Source: Pseudomonas sp. S35
GTDB taxonomy: Bacteria; Pseudomonadota; Gammaproteobacteria; Pseudomonadales; Pseudomonadaceae
Length of the DNA: 64,000 bases
Assembly: GCF_009866765.1 (NCBI RefSeq)
Contig: NZ_CP019431.1
Location: forward strand, 1,488,001-1,552,000
Direction: 5' to 3'
Both the position numbers and the translations under genes were made by a program. Below the pieces are notes generated by a model. The model had not been told where the DNA came from, did no database searches, and saw only the letters and a program-made list of their open reading frames with translations. This document shows positions 56,888 to 64,000 of the stretch, piece after piece (position 1 is the stretch's first letter; the number at the start of each line of letters is the position of its first letter).

Positions 56888-57943
56888 ATGACCGCGACTA
56901 TCAAGCTCGGCGAGTTGGCCGAGTTCCTGGGGGCCACCTTGCGCGGCTCCCCGGAGAAGGAAATTACTGGGCTAGCCACCTTGCAGGAGGCTGGCCCAGC
57001 TCAGTTGAGCTTCCTGGCAAATCCTCAATACCGTAAATACCTCGTCGACAGCCAGGCCGCAGCCGTACTGCTCAAGGCCGCTGATGCCGAAGGGTTTGCC
57101 GGGGATGCACTGGTGGTAGCTGACCCGTACCTGGCCTATGCACAGGTGTCGCACCTGTTCGATCCCAAACCCAAGGCAGCCGGTGGTATTCACCCGTCGG
57201 CGGTGATCGCCGATGATGCCCAGGTTGATCCTGCGGCGAGCATTGGCGCCTTCGCGGTGATCGAGAGTGGTGCGCGGATTGCGGCAGGCGTAACCGTTGG
57301 TGCGCATTGCTTTATTGGTGCGCGCTGCGAAATCGGTGCCGATGGCTGGTTGGCGCCCCGCGTGACCCTTTACCACGATGTGCGTATCGGTGAACGTGTC
57401 GTTATCCAGTCGGGTGCCGTGATCGGAGGGGAGGGCTTCGGCTTTGCCAATTCCAAAGGCATCTGGAACAAGATTGCCCAGGTTGGCGGTGTTTTGATCG
57501 GCGACGACGTGGAAATCGGTGTCAACACAGCTGTCGATCGCGGGGCTTTGGCCGATACCGTGATCGGTAACGGTGTGAAACTCGACAATCAGATCCAGAT
57601 CGCGCACAACGTTCAGATTGGCGATCACACCGCCATGGCAGCGTGCGTGGGGATTTCCGGCAGCACCAAAATCGGCAAGCATTGCATGCTCGCCGGTGGC
57701 GTTGGGCTGGTGGGGCATATCGATATCTGCGACAACGTTTTCATCACCGGCATGACCATGGTGACCCACTCGATTACCGAGCCAGGGGCCTATTCGTCCG
57801 GTACCGCCATGCAGCCAGCGGCTGAATGGCGTAAGAGTGCAGCACGTTTGAGGCAGCTCGACGACATGGCGCGACGTCTCAAACAGCTGGAAAAGCGTGT
57901 TGGGGACGTGACCCCTGGCGGTAATGCTTCATCAGAAGGCTGA
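56888..57943 (+). CDS. lpxD: LpxD, UDP-3-O-acyl-glucosamine N-acyltransferase
   Basis: 351 residues; third step of lipid A synthesis. N-terminal uridine-binding region ([32 protein letters not shown]) and then a left-handed beta-helix of hexapeptide repeats ([26 protein letters not shown]), with the catalytic histidine in [20 protein letters not shown] and a C-terminal helix. It starts three bases after the skp stop. Confidence 0.96.
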   Translation: MTATIKLGELAEFLGATLRGSPEKEITGLATLQEAGPAQLSFLANPQYRKYLVDSQAAAVLLKAADAEGFAGDALVVADPYLAYAQVSHLFDPKPKAAGGIHPSAVIADDAQVDPAASIGAFAVIESGARIAAGVTVGAHCFIGARCEIGADGWLAPRVTLYHDVRIGERVVIQSGAVIGGEGFGFANSKGIWNKIAQVGGVLIGDDVEIGVNTAVDRGALADTVIGNGVKLDNQIQIAHNVQIGDHTAMAACVGISGSTKIGKHCMLAGGVGLVGHIDICDNVFITGMTMVTHSITEPGAYSSGTAMQPAAEWRKSAARLRQLDDMARRLKQLEKRVGDVTPGGNASSEG

Positions 57944-58054
57944 TACCATTTCCATATCAAGTGTGCACAGCCGCTAGACTTGCCTCCTTGATTTGCTAGC
58001 GGGGCGTGCGTTTAGTCGCCCGCCCCCAATCTTTATTACAGGCTTCCCCCCGAA

Positions 58055-58495
58055 ATGATGGACATCAACGAGATTCGCGAATACCTGCCTCACCGTTACC
58101 CGTTCCTGCTGGTGGACCGCGTAGTGGACCTCAATGTTGAGGAAAAGCGCATTCGTGCCTACAAGAATGTCAGCATCAACGAACCGTTCTTCAACGGTCA
58201 CTTTCCCGCGCATCCCATCATGCCGGGCGTGTTGATCATCGAAGCAATGGCCCAGGCTGCCGGTATCCTTGGTTTCAAAATGCTTGACCTCAAGCCTGCC
58301 GACGGCACGCTTTACTACTTCGTGGGCTCGGACAAGTTGCGTTTCCGCAACCCGGTTACCCCGGGTGACCAGTTGATCCTGGAAGCCAAGTTCATCAGCT
58401 GCAAGCGCCAGATCTGGAAGTTCGAATGCCAGGCCTCGGTGGACGGCAAGCCGGTGTGCTCTGCCGAGATCATCTGTGCGGAACGCAAACTATGA
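58055..58495 (+). CDS. fabZ: FabZ, beta-hydroxyacyl-ACP dehydratase
   Basis: 146 residues; dehydrates 3-hydroxyacyl-ACP, sharing its substrate with LpxA. Hot-dog fold, with the catalytic pair H49 ([14 protein letters not shown]) and E63 (IIEAMAQ). The start MMDINEI at 58055 is the usual pseudomonad form. lpxA overlaps its end by four bases (ATGA). The 111 bases before it are the longest gap in this lpx run. Confidence 0.97.
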
Positions 58496-59268
58496 GTTTG
58501 ATTGACCCTCGCGCAATCATCGATCCGTCGGCCGTTCTGGCCGCCGACGTTGAGGTCGGCCCCTGGTCGATCATCGGCGCAGGTGTGGAAATCGGCGAGG
58601 GGACTGTCATCGGGCCGCACGTGATCCTCAAAGGTCCGACCCGCATTGGCAAACACAATCGCATCTACCAGTTTTCCTCGGTAGGCGAAGACACCCCTGA
58701 CATGAAGTACAAGGGTGAAGAGACGCGCCTGGTAATCGGTGATCACAACATCATCCGTGAAGGCGTGACCATTCACCGTGGCACCGTGCAGGATCGTGCC
58801 GAGACCACGTTGGGTGATCACAACCTGATCATGGCCTATGCCCATATCGGTCATGACAGCGTGATTGGCAACCACTGCATCCTGGTCAACAACACCGCGT
58901 TGGCTGGCCATGTGCACGTTGACGATTGGGCGATCCTGTCCGGGTTCACCCTGGTGCATCAGTACTGTCACATCGGCGCCCACAGCTTTTCTGGCATGGG
59001 TACCGCCATCGGCAAGGACGTTCCGGCGTTCGTCACGGTATTTGGCAACCCAGCCGAAGCCCGTAGCATGAACTTCGAAGGCATGCGCCGTCGTGGTTTC
59101 AGCGAAGAGGCCATTCATGCCTTGCGCCGTGCCTACAAAGTGGTTTATCGCCAGGGGCTGACAGTAGACCAGGCGTTGACCCAACTGACCGAGCCGGCAG
59201 CGTTATTCCCGGAAGTCGCGGTGTTCCGTGACTCGATCCAGGCGTCGACTCGCGGCATCACCCGCTGA
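58492..59268 (+). CDS. lpxA: LpxA, UDP-GlcNAc acyltransferase
   Basis: 258 residues; first committed step of lipid A. Left-handed beta-helix of hexapeptide repeats ([29 protein letters not shown]), catalytic histidine region in [18 protein letters not shown], and a C-terminal helical domain. ATG 58492 overlaps the fabZ stop; a longer frame from 58426 lies in fabZ. Confidence 0.97.
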
Positions 59269-59270
59269 TC

Positions 59271-60410
59271 ATGGCCAATCTGCGTATTGCGTTGGTGGCC
59301 GGAGAAGCTTCCGGCGATATTCTGGGCGCAGGTCTTATGCGCGCCCTCAAGGCCCAGCACCCGGCGGTGGAGTTCATCGGCGTCGGCGGCCCGCTGATGC
59401 AGGCTGAAGGCCTTAGGTCCTATTTCCCCATGGAGCGCCTGTCGGTCATGGGGTTGGTGGAAGTGCTGGGGCGTCTGCGTGAGCTGTTGGCGCGCCGCAA
59501 GCTGCTGATCCAGACCCTGATCGAAGAACAGCCCGACGTCTTCATCGGAATCGATGCGCCGGACTTCACCCTCAATATCGAACTCAAGTTGCGTCAGGCC
59601 GGGATCAAGACCGTGCACTACGTCAGCCCCTCCGTGTGGGCGTGGCGACAGAAGCGTGTGCTGAAGATCCGTGAAGGCTGTGACCTGATGTTGACCCTGC
59701 TGCCGTTCGAGGCCAGGTTCTACGAGGAAAAGGGCGTGCCGGTGCGGTTTGTCGGGCATACCCTGGCCGACGATATCCCGTTGCAAGCTGATCGCGCAGC
59801 GGCCCGTGCGCAGTTAGGGTTGCCCGATGGCCCGCTCGTGGCACTGATGCCGGGCAGTCGAGGTGGTGAGGTCGGTCGGCTGGCCAGTGTGTTCTTCGAT
59901 GCCGCCGAGCGCCTGCAAGCCTTGAAACCGGGCGTGCGCTTCGTGCTGCCCTGTGCCAGCCCGCAGCGTCGTACGCAGATCGAAACGCTGCTGGAAGGCC
60001 GTAACCTGCCGTTGACCCTGCTCGATGGCCAGTCGCACCTGGCCCTGGCGGCTTGCGATGCGGTGCTGATCGCCTCGGGCACTGCCACGCTGGAGGCTTT
60101 GCTGTACAAGCGTCCGATGGTTGTGGCCTATCGCCTGGCGCCGCTGACGTTCTGGATTCTCAAGCGTATGGTCAAGAGTCCCTACATCTCCTTGCCCAAC
60201 TTGCTGGCTCAACGCCTGTTGGTACCGGAGTTGTTGCAGGACGATGCAACGCCCGAAGCCCTGGCGCAAACCCTGCTGCCGCTGATTGATGGCGGCGAAG
60301 AGCAGACTCGCGGTTTTGACGAAATTCATCGCACGCTGCGCCGTGATGCCTCGAACCAGGCGGCAGACGCCGTGTTGAGCTTGATCGGCCACAAACAGGA
60401 AGCTTTATGA
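59271..60410 (+). CDS. lpxB: LpxB, lipid-A-disaccharide synthase
   Basis: 379 residues; GT19 glycosyltransferase joining two glucosamine units. The start [20 protein letters not shown] and the motif [16 protein letters not shown] are diagnostic, with [10 protein letters not shown] in the donor-binding half. Two bases after lpxA; its stop overlaps rnhB by four bases. Confidence 0.97.
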   Translation: MANLRIALVAGEASGDILGAGLMRALKAQHPAVEFIGVGGPLMQAEGLRSYFPMERLSVMGLVEVLGRLRELLARRKLLIQTLIEEQPDVFIGIDAPDFTLNIELKLRQAGIKTVHYVSPSVWAWRQKRVLKIREGCDLMLTLLPFEARFYEEKGVPVRFVGHTLADDIPLQADRAAARAQLGLPDGPLVALMPGSRGGEVGRLASVFFDAAERLQALKPGVRFVLPCASPQRRTQIETLLEGRNLPLTLLDGQSHLALAACDAVLIASGTATLEALLYKRPMVVAYRLAPLTFWILKRMVKSPYISLPNLLAQRLLVPELLQDDATPEALAQTLLPLIDGGEEQTRGFDEIHRTLRRDASNQAADAVLSLIGHKQEAL

Positions 60411-61039
60411 GTACGCAAATGGGCCTGGATTTCAGCCTGGTTGCCCACGCCCACGAACTGGTGGCCGGTGTTGACGAAGTAGGGCGCGGCCCGCTGTGTG
60501 GCGCGGTGGTCACGGCGGCGGTGATTCTCGACCCGAGCCGTCCGATCCTGGGTCTCAATGACTCGAAAAAGCTCACTGAAGCGCGCCGCGAAAAGCTCTA
60601 CGACGAGATTTGTGAAAAAGCCCTGAGCTGGCATATCGCTCGGGCCGAGGTCGAAGAAATCGACGAGCTGAACATCCTCCACGCCACCATGCTCGCCATG
60701 CAGCGTGCTGTTGAAGGGCTGCACATCACGCCCAAGCTGGCGATGATCGATGGCAACCGCTGCCCGAAACTGGCGATGCCGGCCGAGGCGGTGGTCAAGG
60801 GCGACAGCAAGGTCCCAGCCATTGCCGCCGCTTCGATCCTGGCCAAGGTTAGCCGTGACCGGGAAATGGCCGCGTTCGAATTGATCTACCCCGGTTACGG
60901 CATCGGTGGTCATAAAGGCTATCCAACGCCCGTTCATCTGGAAGCCCTGGCCCGCCTTGGTCCTACGCCGATCCACCGCCGCTCGTTCGCCCCGGTGCGC
61001 CTGGCTTACGAGGCGCGGGAGAGACTCAGCGAGGTTTAG
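60407..61039 (+). CDS. rnhB: Ribonuclease HII
   Basis: 210 residues; cuts single ribonucleotides and RNA:DNA hybrids. The acidic core is seen in [17 protein letters not shown] (D and E), followed by [25 protein letters not shown] and KVSRDREM. Four-base overlap with lpxB. In P. aeruginosa I recall a permease gene between rnhB and dnaE; none is present here. Confidence 0.97.
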   Translation: MSTQMGLDFSLVAHAHELVAGVDEVGRGPLCGAVVTAAVILDPSRPILGLNDSKKLTEARREKLYDEICEKALSWHIARAEVEEIDELNILHATMLAMQRAVEGLHITPKLAMIDGNRCPKLAMPAEAVVKGDSKVPAIAAASILAKVSRDREMAAFELIYPGYGIGGHKGYPTPVHLEALARLGPTPIHRRSFAPVRLAYEARERLSEV

Positions 61040-61060
61040 TCGCGAGGCTGATGTTTTTGC

Positions 61061-61090
61061 CAAGGCCCGGTACAATCCCGGGCCTTGTTG
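61061..61090 (+). terminator. Terminator between rnhB and dnaE
   Basis: CAAGGCCCGG (61061-61070) pairs with CCGGGCCTTG (61078-61087) around TACAATC, then TTG and TTTC. The loop contains TACAAT, which could also be a -10 box for dnaE, but I see no good -35 at the right distance. Confidence 0.7.
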
Positions 61091-61116
61091 TTTCTAAGTT
61101 TCTAGACAGGATCACT

Positions 61117-64000
<2,884 letters not shown>

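Noticed and set aside
61057..61076. dnaE promoter with TTGCCA and TACAAT
   Set aside because: The spacer is only eight bases, too short; the TACAAT lies in a terminator loop.

Overview
This 64 kb window is core chromosome of a fluorescent Pseudomonas, most like the P. fluorescens lineage. The evidence is a high-GC sequence, the Wsp surface-sensing genes, an NdvB-type glucan synthase, Pseudomonas-type REP/REPIN palindromes, and a gene order that matches, from memory, the PA3704-PA3640 stretch of P. aeruginosa in the same order. I see no prophage, transposase, integron, CRISPR array, tRNA or rRNA. The window starts inside wspE and ends inside dnaE.

Layout. 1-2381: end of the wsp operon (wspE C-terminus, wspF, wspR), which controls cyclic-di-GMP. 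2538-5214: prfB, with its programmed +1 frameshift, and lysS. 5321-9425: a TetR regulator and a run of envelope-related genes (lipoprotein, QEGLA-motif metalloprotein, alpha/beta-hydrolase lipoprotein, small membrane protein, small ORF). 9475-11369: LptF-like OmpA lipoprotein and its DUF4398 neighbour on the minus strand, and a conserved hypothetical. 11553-18768: ppc, adk, tsaB, a small hypothetical, DUF72, an ICL/PEP-mutase family enzyme and an extensin-like secreted protein. 18772-25772: a repeat-containing hypothetical, rsmJ, and a MexL/MexJ/MexK-like regulator and RND pump with a LysE-type exporter. 25810-29484: DUF4197, a YbaY-like lipoprotein and plsB.

29669-35191: a block of csp, a hypothetical, rlmA, dapE and ndvB that I recall lying elsewhere in P. 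aeruginosa. 35409-37862: tcdA, csdE and csdA (cyclic t6A formation). 37933-46006: dapD, a YffB/Spx-like protein, a Na+/H+ antiporter, dapC, glnD and map. 46394-64000: the long essential run rpsB-tsf-pyrH-frr-uppS-cdsA-dxr-rseP-bamA-skp-lpxD-fabZ-lpxA-lpxB-rnhB-dnaE.

How the genes work together. The last 18 kb couples translation, isoprenoid and phospholipid synthesis, outer-membrane protein assembly and lipid A synthesis, with several 1-4 base overlaps. Three enzymes of the succinylase branch of diaminopimelate synthesis (dapE, dapD, dapC) lie within about 11 kb. CsdA, CsdE and TcdA form a sulfur-relay/tRNA-modification set. I found no clearly new defence or mobile system. The most interesting less-known items are a minus-strand 206-residue protein with a duplicated proline-rich module, a bacterial relative of tubulin tyrosine carboxypeptidases (DUF1704), an extensin-like protein with LAS-peptidase-like histidine motifs, a complete REPIN, and a perfect palindromic operator in front of the MexJK-like pump.
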